A stretch of 16,430 bases of DNA from Pseudomonadota bacterium (GCA_023413015.1 JAEZQR010000134.1:1-16430); one strand, 5' to 3'; shown: positions 1 to 8,108, counted from the stretch's first letter. The notes: a model not told the origin generated them from the sequence alone. Numbers and translations: made by a program.

Positions 1-1266
1 CAGCGACAGACCCAGTCCGGCACCGGGGGTCGACCGCGCCGTGTCGAGGCGCGCGAAGCGGGCCAACGCCTGTGCCCGCTTCTCGGGGGGGATGCCACGT
101 CCGTCGTCCGAAACCGCCAGGCTGGCCTGGTCGCCGAGACGCTGCGCCGTCAGCCGCACGACCTGCGCGCCGGAATGCTTCAGCGCATTGTCGATCAGAT
201 TGGCGAGCGCCTGACCCAGCAGCTCGCGATGTCCAAGGATCGTCAGCTTGGCTGGGGCTTGTACCTCGATCGCCACGCCGGCGTCTTCGGCCAGCGGCCG
301 GTATATCTCGGCGAGGTCGGTCAGGAGGGCGGTCGCGTCGATCGCGTCATGATGCTCCCGGCCCAAGCCGGCCTCGGCCCGGCTCACCTCGAGCGCGAGC
401 GTGACGATCCGCAGAAGCGCATCGGCTTCGGTCGCGACGGCTTCCAGCGCGGCGCGGGCCGACTCCGGGTCCTCTTCGAGCGCCGCTCGCTCGAGGCGCG
501 ACTTCATGCGGGTGAGCGGCGAGCGCAGGTCATGCGCCAGACTGTCGGTGACGATCCGCAGCTCGGAAACGAGCGAGTCGATACGCGCGAGCATCGCGTT
601 CAGCGCCAGCGCCAGCTCGTTGAAGGCGTCGTCGTCATCGGTCACCGGCACCCGTCGCGACAGGTCGCCGGCTGCCACGGCCGCCGCCGCCTCGACCGTC
701 GCGCGTACGCGGTTGGCAATGAAGTGCGACAGCGCCCAGGCGCCGGCGATCGCGAGCGCCAGGGCGGCGGCGGTCGCCCCGAGCAGCGCCTCCACGAAGC
801 TGCGCAGCAGCCGCGCCCGTTCGGCAAGACTATGGCCGACGAACAGCCGGTAACCGCCGCCGAGCGCGATGGCGACGACGCCATAGCGCTCGGGTCGGCT
901 CGATCCTTGGGCGTAGAGGACCAGTTCCCGCCAGTCGGTCGGCGTGCCGAGGGTCGGCGGCCAGGCTTGCGCATTGCCCGCCAGCCGGCCGCGGGGACCT
1001 TCCAGGAGCGTGATCTTCTGCGGTGATTGGGCGAGCTCGGCGCGCAGCAGCGCCGCGGCGGCGGCCGGGCCGCTGCGCCGGAAGGCGATGGCGATCTCCC
1101 GGACCTCGGCCCGCGACTGCTCGATCAGTTCGGTCTCCAGCGCGCGGCTCGCCAAGCGCGCGCCCACGCCAAGCACCGCCACGCTCGACAACAGGAGGAC
1201 CAGGAACGCCAGCGCGGCGAAGCGTGCCGTTGTCGAGCGCAGCCCCAAGGTCGCGGCGATGTTCAA
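1..1266 (-). CDS. Sensor histidine kinase, C-terminus cut by window edge
   Basis: This is an inner-membrane sensor kinase that should phosphorylate the response regulator encoded just before it. About 422 residues are visible. A first membrane helix lies near residues 11-33, then a periplasmic stretch of about 120 residues with no domain I recognise, a second helix near 155-180, a HAMP-like linker, and the H-box SLAHDLRSPLTRMKSRLE with the phospho-accepting His245. The N-box LIDNALKHS is near 355, the G1 box DDGRGIP near 390, and the G2 box GAGLGLSL ends at the window edge, so only a short C-terminus is missing. There is no ATG; I chose the TTG at 1266-1264, which overlaps the regulator's stop as TTGA, an arrangement typical of translational coupling. 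The kinase class is certain from its boxes; the signal sensed is unknown. Confidence 0.93.
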   Translation of the reverse strand, partial: MNIAATLGLRSTTARFAALAFLVLLLSSVAVLGVGARLASRALETELIEQSRAEVREIAIAFRRSGPAAAAALLRAELAQSPQKITLLEGPRGRLAGNAQAWPPTLGTPTDWRELVLYAQGSSRPERYGVVAIALGGGYRLFVGHSLAERARLLRSFVEALLGATAAALALAIAGAWALSHFIANRVRATVEAAAAVAAGDLSRRVPVTDDDDAFNELALALNAMLARIDSLVSELRIVTDSLAHDLRSPLTRMKSRLERAALEEDPESARAALEAVATEADALLRIVTLALEVSRAEAGLGREHHDAIDATALLTDLAEIYRPLAEDAGVAIEVQAPAKLTILGHRELLGQALANLIDNALKHSGAQVVRLTAQRLGDQASLAVSDDGRGIPPEKRAQALARFARLDTARSTPGAGLGLSL

Positions 1267-1946
1267 CCAGCCTCGCCCAGCCGATAACCGGCTCCCCGAA
1301 CCGTATGGAGGAGCGGGCGGTCGAAACCGTCATCGATCTTCTTCCGCAGCCGGCTGACATGGACGTCGATGACGTTGGTGCCGGGATCGAAGTGATAGTC
1401 CCACACCCCTTCGAGCAGCATCGTGCGCGTCACCACCTGTTCCTTGTGGCGGAGCAGATATTCGAGCAGCCGGAACTCGCGCGGCTGGAGGTCCAGCCGC
1501 TGGCCGTCGCGGGTCACCCGTCGCGAGAGCAGGTCCATCTCCAGATCGGCGCAGCCGAGCTTGGTCTCGACGCTCGTGCCGCCGCCTGAACGGCGGCGCA
1601 TCGCTTCGATGCGGGCCTGCAGCTCGGCGAAGGCGAAGGGCTTCACGAGATAGTCGTCCGAACCGGCGGTCAGCCCCTGCAGCCGGTCGTCGAGGCTTCC
1701 CAGCGCTGAAAGGATGATGACCGGCGTGTCGACCTTGGCGGCGCGCAGGGCCTGAAGCACCGCCAGCCCGTCCATTCCGGGAAGCATGCGATCGAGCACG
1801 ATCGCGTCGTAGGAGCCGTCCGTGGCGTGGAACAGGCCGTCGCGCCCGTCGCCGGCATGATCGACCACGTAGCCGGCTTCCTTCAGGCCCTTGACGATAT
1901 AATCCGCCGTAGCGGCATCATCCTCGACAACCAGGATCTTGGCCAT
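1263..1946 (-). CDS. OmpR-family response regulator, CusR/CopR-like
   Basis: The 227-residue protein has a receiver domain (residues 1-120) with acidic pocket E8/D9/D10, phospho-acceptor D52 in VLDRMLPGMDG, S80 and K102 in DYLVKPFAFAEL, followed by a winged-helix DNA-binding domain (about 130-225) ending TVRGAGYRLGEAG. Stretches such as KGLKEAGYVVD, DYLVKPFAFAEL, VSRRVTRDGQ, VWDYHFDPGTNVIDVHVSRLRKKID are close to what I know of CusR, PcoR and CopR, heavy-metal type regulators that bind ATGACA-N4-TGTCAT inverted repeats. It sits 3 bp after the PDZ gene and overlaps the kinase start by 4 bp. Copies of a matching inverted repeat occur before several nearby genes, including its own operon, which suggests autoregulation. 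The family is certain; metal sensing is not shown, since no metal exporter is in the window. Confidence 0.95.
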   Translation of the reverse strand: MAKILVVEDDAATADYIVKGLKEAGYVVDHAGDGRDGLFHATDGSYDAIVLDRMLPGMDGLAVLQALRAAKVDTPVIILSALGSLDDRLQGLTAGSDDYLVKPFAFAELQARIEAMRRRSGGGTSVETKLGCADLEMDLLSRRVTRDGQRLDLQPREFRLLEYLLRHKEQVVTRTMLLEGVWDYHFDPGTNVIDVHVSRLRKKIDDGFDRPLLHTVRGAGYRLGEAG

Positions 1947-1949
1947 GAT

Positions 1950-2357
1950 CTACTCCGCTGGGCCAGCGTAACCCAGCTGTAGGGTTCGCGCCACGCCATG
2001 ATGCAGGATGATCAGCGTCTGCGGCGGCATGGCGACGGCTTTTTCGGGCGGCTGCCCATCGATCGAGGTCACCACGTCGCCGACCGCCAGGCCCGCGTGG
2101 TCGGCCGGTCCGCCGGCGGCGACGCTCGTCACCACCGCGCCCCGCGTCGATGGGCGCAGCCCGAGCGAGCGGGCGGTCGCGGCGTCGAGCGGCTCCTGGG
2201 TGAAACCGAGCGACCGCGCCCGCTCGATCGGCCGTTCGGCATGGTGGTGCTGGCCATCGCCCCGCAGGTGGCCGGCGCGCAGGCTCGCCACTAGCGCGAT
2301 GGCGAGCACCACGCCGACAAGCCCGACCAGCAAGGCGCCGCGCTTCCCGATGCGCAT
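1950..2357 (-). CDS. Small membrane-anchored periplasmic PDZ protein
   Basis: This 135-residue protein is the first gene of the two-component operon. It has a basic N-terminus (MRIGKRG), a single hydrophobic helix at about residues 8-27, a short His-containing linker (GQHHHAER) and one PDZ domain from about 48 to 132 with RGAVVTSVAAGGPADHAGL and GDVVTSIDGQPP. It carries no protease domain. I chose the ATG at 2357 because AAAGGGA lies 8 bases upstream and the hydrophobic segment follows at once; a longer in-frame extension to 2618 would cross the intergenic region and the repeat at 2419-2436. The stop is 3 bp from the regulator start. The PDZ resembles PDZ1 of the HtrA protease encoded at 12537. 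A plausible role is binding exposed C-termini or partner proteins to tune kinase or protease; this is inference. Confidence 0.85.
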   Translation of the reverse strand: MRIGKRGALLVGLVGVVLAIALVASLRAGHLRGDGQHHHAERPIERARSLGFTQEPLDAATARSLGLRPSTRGAVVTSVAAGGPADHAGLAVGDVVTSIDGQPPEKAVAMPPQTLIILHHGVARTLQLGYAGPAE

Positions 2358-2418
2358 CGAAGCTGTCCCTTTCACTTCCTCCACTAGCGGGGGCGGGCTG
2401 ACGGCGACGCGTGCGGGA

Positions 2419-2436
2419 CATGACAATCCTGTCATG
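2419..2436 (-). promoter_or_regulatory. Inverted repeat A, putative CusR-like regulator box
   Basis: The sequence CATGACAATCCTGTCATG is a perfect 7-4-7 inverted repeat. It equals the ATGACA-N4-TGTCAT geometry of the known CusR/CopR box. It ends 61 bp before the PDZ gene start, so it most likely controls the PDZ-regulator-kinase operon. Binding by the regulator encoded at 1263-1946 is inference. Confidence 0.7.
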
Positions 2437-2447
2437 GAGAAGCCCCA

Positions 2448-2465
2448 GATGACCAAATATTCATT
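2448..2465 (+). promoter_or_regulatory. Inverted repeat B, weaker copy before acvB
   Basis: The sequence GATGACCAAATATTCATT fits the consensus CATGA-N8-TCATG with one change at each outer base and keeps ATGA-N8-TCAT. It ends 69 bp before the acvB start, on the opposite side of the divergent intergenic region from site A (centres 29 bp apart). Alone it would be weak evidence; its place among the other copies supports it. Confidence 0.45.
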
Positions 2466-2534
2466 GCGCTGCCATCGGGTTGCGAGCTCTCCGGGGGCAT
2501 CCTTCTGCGGATTCCGCCCTAAGGGAGCCGTCAG

Positions 2535-3911
2535 ATGCACCGCGCGATCCTCGGCGCCGTTCTCGCCGCTGCTGCCGCCAGTTCCACACCGCTCGTCGTG
2601 GCGCCCGAGACGTTCCATTTAGGGCGCTTCGGCACGGTTGCGCTCTACCGACCGGCCGAGGCGGTCAAGGGCGTCGTCATCCTGATGTCGGGCGACCAGG
2701 GCTGGACCCCCCAGGCCGCGAGCCTGGCGCACCGCCTGACATCGCTCGGCGCCGCGGTCGCGGGCGTCCGCACGCCCGCCTACCTCCGGGCCTGGGGCCG
2801 AAGCCGTAATACCTGCATCAACCCGAACGTGGACATGGTCGCCCTGGCCCAAGACGTCGAGCATCGGCTCGGCCTCCGGTCCTATGTCGAGCCGATCCTC
2901 GTCGGCGAGGCATCGGGGGCATCGCTGACCTATGCGACCGTGGCGCAGGCGCCGGACGGCCTGTACCGGGGCGCCGTCTCGCTTGACTTCGCACCGGATC
3001 TCGCCGGAACGAAACCCTGGTGCCGCGAGAACGGCTTTGCGGCTTCCCCGTCGGCTAAAGGCTGGATCTTCGCGCCGGTCAGGCACGTCGGCGCGCCATG
3101 GTTCATCCTTCAGGGCTCGCAAACCCAACGGTCATCCACGCCAATCCAGGGCTTCGCAGCGCAGGTCGGCGGCGCGCAGGTCATCTCCCTTCACGATGGG
3201 ACGCGTGGCGAGCCTCAGGTCGAAGCCGCCGTCCGTCCGCTCCTCGAGCCGCCGGCCGCGCCGCGCCCGGCCAGCTTGGTGCTGCCCGACAACCTGCCCC
3301 TGACCTCGGTCCCGAGCCCACCTGACCGGGCCGGTGGCCTGATGGCGATCTTCTACTCCGGCGACGGGGGATGGGCAGGGCTCGACCGGTCGGTGTCAGG
3401 CCGGCTGGCGGCGGCAGGCATACCCGTCGTCGGCCTCGACAGCCTGAAATATTTCTGGACGGCGAGATCCCCTGCCGAGAGCGCGCGCGATCTCGCGCGG
3501 ATCATCGACGGCTACGGTGCCGCCTGGCATCGCCCCCGCGTGCTGCTGGTGGGCTATTCCTTCGGCGCCGGTGCGCTCCCCGCAACCGTCGCGGCGCTGC
3601 CGCCCGCCATCCGTGACCGCGTCGCCCAGATTTCGCTGATGGGCCTTCCCGAACGCGGGGAGCTCGAGTTCCATCTCTCCGATTGGCTGAACATCGGCGA
3701 TGCCTCGGCCGGGGCGACGGCGCCGGTGGTCGATCGGCTCGGTACGATCCTTCACATCCAGTGCCTGCGCGGTGCGCAAGAGCAAGACAGCGGCTGCCCC
3801 GCCGTTTCGAACGGGCGCGTGCAGCAGATCGTGCTCCCCGGCGGGCATCACTTTGCCGGCAACGACGCCGCCATTGCCGCGGCGATCCTGCGCGGGCTGC
3901 GACTCGCGTGA
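2535..3911 (+). CDS. acvB: AcvB-type two-domain VirJ-family hydrolase
   Basis: The 458-residue exported protein has two VirJ-like alpha/beta-hydrolase domains, the AcvB arrangement. In Agrobacterium, AcvB hydrolyses lysyl-phosphatidylglycerol in the periplasm. A short hydrophobic N-terminus (residues 3-22) looks like a signal peptide. The C-terminal domain (about 265-458) carries FYSGDGGWAGLD, the nucleophile elbow VGYSFGAG with Ser342, and PGGHHF with His438/His439. The N-terminal domain has SGDQGW but its elbow reads VGEASGAS, with Ala126 at the nucleophile position, so that half is probably non-catalytic. The ATG is preceded by AGGGAG at 7 bases. It is the first gene of the mprF operon and overlaps the next gene by GTGA. 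The substrate is inferred from the family and from mprF being two genes away. I am sure of the family and fairly sure of the AcvB assignment. Confidence 0.88.
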   Translation: MHRAILGAVLAAAAASSTPLVVAPETFHLGRFGTVALYRPAEAVKGVVILMSGDQGWTPQAASLAHRLTSLGAAVAGVRTPAYLRAWGRSRNTCINPNVDMVALAQDVEHRLGLRSYVEPILVGEASGASLTYATVAQAPDGLYRGAVSLDFAPDLAGTKPWCRENGFAASPSAKGWIFAPVRHVGAPWFILQGSQTQRSSTPIQGFAAQVGGAQVISLHDGTRGEPQVEAAVRPLLEPPAAPRPASLVLPDNLPLTSVPSPPDRAGGLMAIFYSGDGGWAGLDRSVSGRLAAAGIPVVGLDSLKYFWTARSPAESARDLARIIDGYGAAWHRPRVLLVGYSFGAGALPATVAALPPAIRDRVAQISLMGLPERGELEFHLSDWLNIGDASAGATAPVVDRLGTILHIQCLRGAQEQDSGCPAVSNGRVQQIVLPGGHHFAGNDAAIAAAILRGLRLA

Positions 3912-4636
3912 CGGCGCGGTCGAATGCTCCGCGCGCGCGGCGGGCGATCTATGTCGCCGCCTGCTTCGCCGCCATCGCGCTGCTGGCAATCGCGGTCTAC
4001 GAAGGCCTGCGGTCGCAGCCGCTGTTCGTCGAATATGATCTGGCGACCCCGCGCCAGGCACCGGTGGTTGCCGTCCTCGTATCGGGTGACATGGGGCTTG
4101 GGGCAGGCATGGGGCACCGCATCGTCGAGCGCCTCCAGCGTGCCGGCGTGCCGACGCTCGGCATCAACACGCCGGCCTTCTTCATGCACCATCGCGATGC
4201 CGATGCCATCGGGCGGCTCGTCGAGCAGGCGGTGCAGCGCAGCCTGGCCGCCCATCCCGAGGCGCGCCTGATCCTAGTCGGCCAGTCCTTCGGCGCCGAC
4301 GTGCTCCCGGCGGGAGTGAACAGACTGTCGCCAGATCTGAAGCGCCGGCTCCAGCTGGTCGCCCTCATCGTACCGACGCGCACCGCCTATTACCGGATCT
4401 CGCTCGCGGAGTTCTTCGGGTCCGGAACGCCCGATGCCCGTGCCGCCGACGAGGCCTCGGCCATCCGGGAGGTGCCGCTGCTCTGCGTCCAAGGGGCGCT
4501 GGAAGCGGACAGCCTGTGCCCCCAGCTGCAGGGCCCGAACGTGCGGCGGGTGGCGCTGCCCGGCGGCCACATGCTCCATCATGATGCCGACCGGTTGTTT
4601 GCGGTGCTCGAGGCCACCATGTCGAATGCCGCATGA
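3908..4636 (+). CDS. Second VirJ/AcvB-like hydrolase, membrane-anchored
   Basis: This 242-residue single-domain relative of VirJ follows acvB. A basic start (ARSNAPRARR) precedes one hydrophobic helix at about residues 14-34, so it is likely anchored in the inner membrane facing the periplasm. Motifs match the VirJ fold: LVSGDMGLG, nucleophile elbow VGQSFGAD with Ser127, CVQGALEADSLCP and PGGHMLHHDAD near the C-terminus with candidate catalytic His. The start is the GTG at 3908, which overlaps the acvB stop as GTGA; the frame is open further upstream but only inside acvB. Its stop overlaps an ATG of the mprF frame. It probably acts on an aminoacylated lipid like AcvB, yet it could have another ester substrate; the sequence differs enough from the C-terminal AcvB domain to suggest a distinct role. 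Confidence 0.85.
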   Translation: MTARSNAPRARRAIYVAACFAAIALLAIAVYEGLRSQPLFVEYDLATPRQAPVVAVLVSGDMGLGAGMGHRIVERLQRAGVPTLGINTPAFFMHHRDADAIGRLVEQAVQRSLAAHPEARLILVGQSFGADVLPAGVNRLSPDLKRRLQLVALIVPTRTAYYRISLAEFFGSGTPDARAADEASAIREVPLLCVQGALEADSLCPQLQGPNVRRVALPGGHMLHHDADRLFAVLEATMSNAA

Positions 4637-4648
4637 CCGATTGTCATG
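4632..4648 (+). promoter_or_regulatory. Inverted repeat C at the hydrolase/mprF junction
   Basis: The sequence CATGACCGATTGTCATG is a 6-5-6 inverted repeat, one base shorter than the other copies. It lies over the stop codon of the upstream gene and ends 62 bp before the preferred mprF start at 4711. TGATAAGG follows about 15 bases later and could serve as a -10 element. It suggests an internal promoter for mprF. Confidence 0.55.
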
Positions 4649-4710
4649 AACCGGCGAACAGCCTGATAAGGTTAGTCCCCAACGCTGCGGCAGGCGGCAG
4701 GAAAGCCAAG

Positions 4711-7341
4711 ATGCGGGTCGAACTTCCAGCAAGGGTCCGTCACGCGGCAGGCATTGCGGTCACCCTTCTGATCTTCGCGGCGGCTCTATGGGCGCTCTAC
4801 CATGAGCTCGGCCAGGTTCGGGGCGCGCATCTGACGCAGGAGCTGACGTCGATCTCGCCGGCCCGGATCGGGCTCGCGCTGCTGTTCACGATGATCGGCT
4901 ATGGGGTGCTGACGCTTTACGACACGCTCGGACTTCGGGCGATCGGGCATTCGCTGCCGTATCGCGTCGTGGCGGAAGGGGCGTTCCTGAGCTTCGCCGT
5001 GAGCCACAACATCGGCCTGGGATGGCTGTCGGCCGCCGCGATGCGCCAGCGCGTCTACGGCCCGCGGGGACTGAGGCTGGGCGAAGTCGCCCAGCTCACG
5101 GTCATGAACAGCGTGACCTTCTTCGTCGGCGCCTTCCTGCTCGTCGGCAGCACACTCATCCTACGGCCGCAGCTTCTGGCAGCGGTGCTGCCGCTATCCA
5201 CCGACCTCGTTAGGCTGGGCGGTGCGCTCCTGATTGGGGCGGCGGTCGCCTACATCGGTGCCTGCGCGTGGTGGCGCCACCCGCTCGGCGTGGGGCGTTA
5301 CCGGGTTACGTTACCGCCGTGGCGCATCGGCGTGGCGCAAGCGCTGCTATCCTGCACCGATCTCGCGCTCACCTCGGCCGTGCTTCACTTCGCGCTGCCC
5401 GCTTCGCTCGGGCTATCCTATCCGGCCGTTCTCGGCGCCTATGTGGTGGCGCTGTCGGGAAGCGTGCTCACCCATGTTCCGGGCGGGCTGGGCGTCTTCG
5501 AGGCGCTGATGCTGATGATCCTTCCGGCCGCGCCGCGCGAGCCGCTGTTCGCGGGCCTCCTCCTGTTCCGGATGGTCTATTATGTCCTGCCGCTGACCGT
5601 GGCCGTGGTGTGGATGGTGTCGCGCGCCGGAACGGCGGTGCGGGTCATGCGCCGGCGCATCGCCCCGTTCGTGCCGCTGCTCGCGGCGGCTGCCGTGTTC
5701 GTCTGCGGGGTCGTGCTGCTGCTGTCGGGGGCGACGCCGAGCATCGACGCCCGCATCCGCGAGCTGCGCCACCTCGTGCCGCTGCCGCTGCTCGAGCTGT
5801 CCCATCTCGCTGGCAGCCTGATCGGCCTCATGCTCATCACGCTCGCCCACGCGCTCTATCGCCGGTACGATACCGCTTGGCGGGCGACCGTCGCGCTTCT
5901 CGCGGCCGGTGCGCTGGCATCGCTGCTGAAAGGCGGGGATTGGGAGGAGGCGCTGCTGCTCACCAGCATCGCCTCGCTTCTCGGGGCCTCGCACGAGGCG
6001 TTCTGGCGTCGCGGATCGCTCTGGCGCAATCTCGGATCGCCATTGTGGCTGGGTATCGCCGTCGCCGTGGTGGGCGTGTCGGTGATCGTCGGTCTCGCTG
6101 CCTACGAGAGCGTGGCCTACCGGACCGACCTGTGGTGGCAGGTGACCTACAGCGGCGATGCGCCCCGCTTCCTGCGCGCCTCGTTCGCCGCCGCTGCCCT
6201 GGGGCTGGCGCTTCTCGCCAGCCGGCTGCTCCATGCTGCCCGGCAGCCCAGGACAGCCGATGCGATCACGGCCGCGATCCTCGCAGCAGTCGCGGCATCG
6301 CCCGACTCCAACGCCAACCTCGCCATGATCGGCGACAAGCGCTTCCTCCTGTCGCCCTCCGGGCGCGCGTTCCTCATGTATCAGGTCAAGGGCGCCAGCT
6401 GGATCGCCATGGGCGACCCCGTCGGCCCCGAGGCGGAATGGGCGGGTCTCGTCTGGGCGTTTCGCGACTTGGCCGACCGGCATGGCGGCCGTCCCGTCTT
6501 CTACGAAGTCTCGGGAGCGCACCTCGACCTCTACGCCGACGCCGGGCTGGTGGGCCACAAGGTCGGCGAGGAAGCATGCGTCGACCTGAAGGCCTTCGAT
6601 CTGGCCAGCCCAGCCGCAAAGGATATGCGGGCCACCCGTCGACGCGGGCAGCGGGAGGGCCTGACGTTCGAGATCGTCCCGTCCGCCGACGTACCACGAC
6701 TGATCCCGGATCTGGCGCGGGTCTCCGACGAGTGGCTGGCCGCCAAGGGCGGACGCGAAAAGGGGTTCTCGCTGGGCTTCTTCGACCCGAATTACATCGC
6801 CCGCTTCGACTGCGCGGTGGTGTGCCGCGAAGGCCGGCCCATCGCCTTCGCCAACCTCTGGCACGGCAGCGACCGGGAGCTGTCGGTCGACCTCATGCGC
6901 TACGGCGAGGGCGCGCCGCGATGCACGATGATGTTCCTCCTCGTGGAACTGATGCTGTGGGGCAAATCGCGCGGGTTCGCCTGGTTCAATCTCGGCATGG
7001 CCCCGCTGGCCGGTCTGGCCGACCATCGCCTTGCGCCGCTCTGGCACCGGATCGGCCGCCTCGCCTATGCCTATGGCGAGAACATCTACGGCTTCGAAGG
7101 GCTGCGGCAGTTCAAGCAGCAATTCCACCCGCTATGGCGCTCGCGCTACGTCGTCTGTCGGCCGACGCCCGCGGCTCTGGCGCTGGCGCTGCGGGATGCC
7201 GCCCGCCTGATCAGCAATCCATTGCGGCCCCGGTCGCGCAGCGCAGACCGTCTTGCCCCGGTTTTCCGCCTGAGGCCTCCACCGCCTCCCGAGGCGCCAC
7301 CTCGGCAGGAAGCGCTGACGCTCGGCGCGGGATCGGTGTAG
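4711..7341 (+). CDS. mprF: Bifunctional lysyl-phosphatidylglycerol synthase/flippase MprF
   Basis: MprF transfers an amino acid, usually lysine from Lys-tRNA, to phosphatidylglycerol and moves the product to the outer leaflet, lowering the negative surface charge; the rhizobial homologue LpiA is induced by low pH. The 876-residue protein has an N-terminal multi-helix membrane half (about 1-510, flippase part) and a C-terminal DUF2156 synthase domain (about 516-820) with LSPSGRAFLMYQVKG, FNLGMAPLAGL and FEGLRQFKQQFHPLWRSRYV, typical of the family. I prefer the ATG at 4711 because AGGAAA lies 6 bases upstream and the first helix follows after a short basic stretch. An alternative ATG at 4633 would add 26 residues and overlap the upstream stop as ATGA. 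Length agrees with the usual 840-880. The family is certain; lysine as the amino acid is inferred. Confidence 0.95.
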   Translation: MRVELPARVRHAAGIAVTLLIFAAALWALYHELGQVRGAHLTQELTSISPARIGLALLFTMIGYGVLTLYDTLGLRAIGHSLPYRVVAEGAFLSFAVSHNIGLGWLSAAAMRQRVYGPRGLRLGEVAQLTVMNSVTFFVGAFLLVGSTLILRPQLLAAVLPLSTDLVRLGGALLIGAAVAYIGACAWWRHPLGVGRYRVTLPPWRIGVAQALLSCTDLALTSAVLHFALPASLGLSYPAVLGAYVVALSGSVLTHVPGGLGVFEALMLMILPAAPREPLFAGLLLFRMVYYVLPLTVAVVWMVSRAGTAVRVMRRRIAPFVPLLAAAAVFVCGVVLLLSGATPSIDARIRELRHLVPLPLLELSHLAGSLIGLMLITLAHALYRRYDTAWRATVALLAAGALASLLKGGDWEEALLLTSIASLLGASHEAFWRRGSLWRNLGSPLWLGIAVAVVGVSVIVGLAAYESVAYRTDLWWQVTYSGDAPRFLRASFAAAALGLALLASRLLHAARQPRTADAITAAILAAVAASPDSNANLAMIGDKRFLLSPSGRAFLMYQVKGASWIAMGDPVGPEAEWAGLVWAFRDLADRHGGRPVFYEVSGAHLDLYADAGLVGHKVGEEACVDLKAFDLASPAAKDMRATRRRGQREGLTFEIVPSADVPRLIPDLARVSDEWLAAKGGREKGFSLGFFDPNYIARFDCAVVCREGRPIAFANLWHGSDRELSVDLMRYGEGAPRCTMMFLLVELMLWGKSRGFAWFNLGMAPLAGLADHRLAPLWHRIGRLAYAYGENIYGFEGLRQFKQQFHPLWRSRYVVCRPTPAALALALRDAARLISNPLRPRSRSADRLAPVFRLRPPPPPEAPPRQEALTLGAGSV

Positions 7342-7342
7342 G

Positions 7343-8071
7343 TTGACACGTCCCCTTCACAGCCGCGCTGAGCCCGACGTGAACCAGCAAAGCTCCCGAT
7401 CGTCCGACATTTCGCCGGCACGGCAAGCGCCACGGCGGCGACGGAGCCATATTTCCCATCCGATCTTCGTCCTGTTCCTGGGTGTCTTCCCGCTCGGCAC
7501 GTTCGTCGCGGCGTCCCGCCTCGAGTGGAACGCCGCGCTGCTGGCCGGCTTCGATGCCGCGGCCATCCTGTTCCTCGCGCTCACGCTGCGGCTCATGCGT
7601 TCGAGCACGCCGGGGGACATCCGGGCCCATGCCGCCCGCAACGACGCCAACCGCGGCCTGCTGCTCGCCGTGGCGGCTATCGTGCTGGGCGTGGTGTTCA
7701 TATCCGTGGCCGCCGAACTCAGCCGGACCGGCACCGCCACCGGCAAGGACGTCTTCGGTCCGCTCGCGACCCTCGCGCTGGCCTGGTCGTTCGGCAACAC
7801 CGTCTGTGCGCTCCACTATGCCCACCTCTTCTACGACGAGGATGGGAACGGCGGCGTCCAGGGCGGGCTTACCTTCCCCGGCGGCGGGAGCCCGACCTAT
7901 GTCGAGTTCCTCTATTTCGCCTTCACCGTCGGCATGACGTTCCAGGTTTCGGACGTGGTGGTGACGGCATCCCGCATGCGCCGCTCGGTACTGGGACAGG
8001 CGCTGGTCGCGTTCTTCTTCGCCATCGGCGTGCTGGCGCTCACCATCAATGTCGCGGCAGGGCTGCTCTGA
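7343..8071 (+). CDS. DUF1345 family integral membrane protein
   Basis: The 242-residue protein belongs to DUF1345, whose function is unknown. It has about six hydrophobic helices (near residues 33-52, 57-78, 102-122, 133-155, 187-205 and 218-240) and the family signature regions: FDAAAILFLALTLRLM, ALHYAHLFYDEDG, FPGGGSPTYVEFLYFAFTVG, MTFQVSDVVVTASRMRR and the C-terminal LTINVAAGLL. It starts one base after the mprF stop with a TTG, so it is probably co-transcribed; a GTG at 7379 is an alternative start. Neither has a good ribosome binding site. The basic 32-residue N-terminus (APRRRRSH) precedes the first helix. Its place at the end of the mprF operon suggests an envelope role, but nothing more can be read. 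Confidence 0.85.
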   Translation: MTRPLHSRAEPDVNQQSSRSSDISPARQAPRRRRSHISHPIFVLFLGVFPLGTFVAASRLEWNAALLAGFDAAAILFLALTLRLMRSSTPGDIRAHAARNDANRGLLLAVAAIVLGVVFISVAAELSRTGTATGKDVFGPLATLALAWSFGNTVCALHYAHLFYDEDGNGGVQGGLTFPGGGSPTYVEFLYFAFTVGMTFQVSDVVVTASRMRRSVLGQALVAFFFAIGVLALTINVAAGLL

Positions 8072-8108
8072 TCTAGGGGGTCGGCAGGGCTGAAGCCGAC
8101 GCTGCCTT

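Noticed and set aside
175..1026. A 283-codon plus-strand frame over the kinase
   Set aside because: The minus strand encodes H, N, G1 and G2 boxes in order; the plus frame is Arg/Gly-rich without motifs.
1263..2357. Copper resistance operon
   Set aside because: The regulator is CusR-like, but no copper exporter, multicopper oxidase or CopB-like gene is present; the family name alone does not show metal sensing.
5268..7346. Long open frames overlapping mprF (692 codons in another plus frame; 571 codons on the minus strand at 5413-7128)
   Set aside because: They are GC-rich shadow frames full of Arg, Ala, Gly and Pro, with no recognisable domain, inside a certain mprF.
7343..7348. TTGACA resembling a -35 box after mprF
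   Set aside because: No -10 element follows at 16-18 bp, and the TTG is the likely start codon of the DUF1345 gene.
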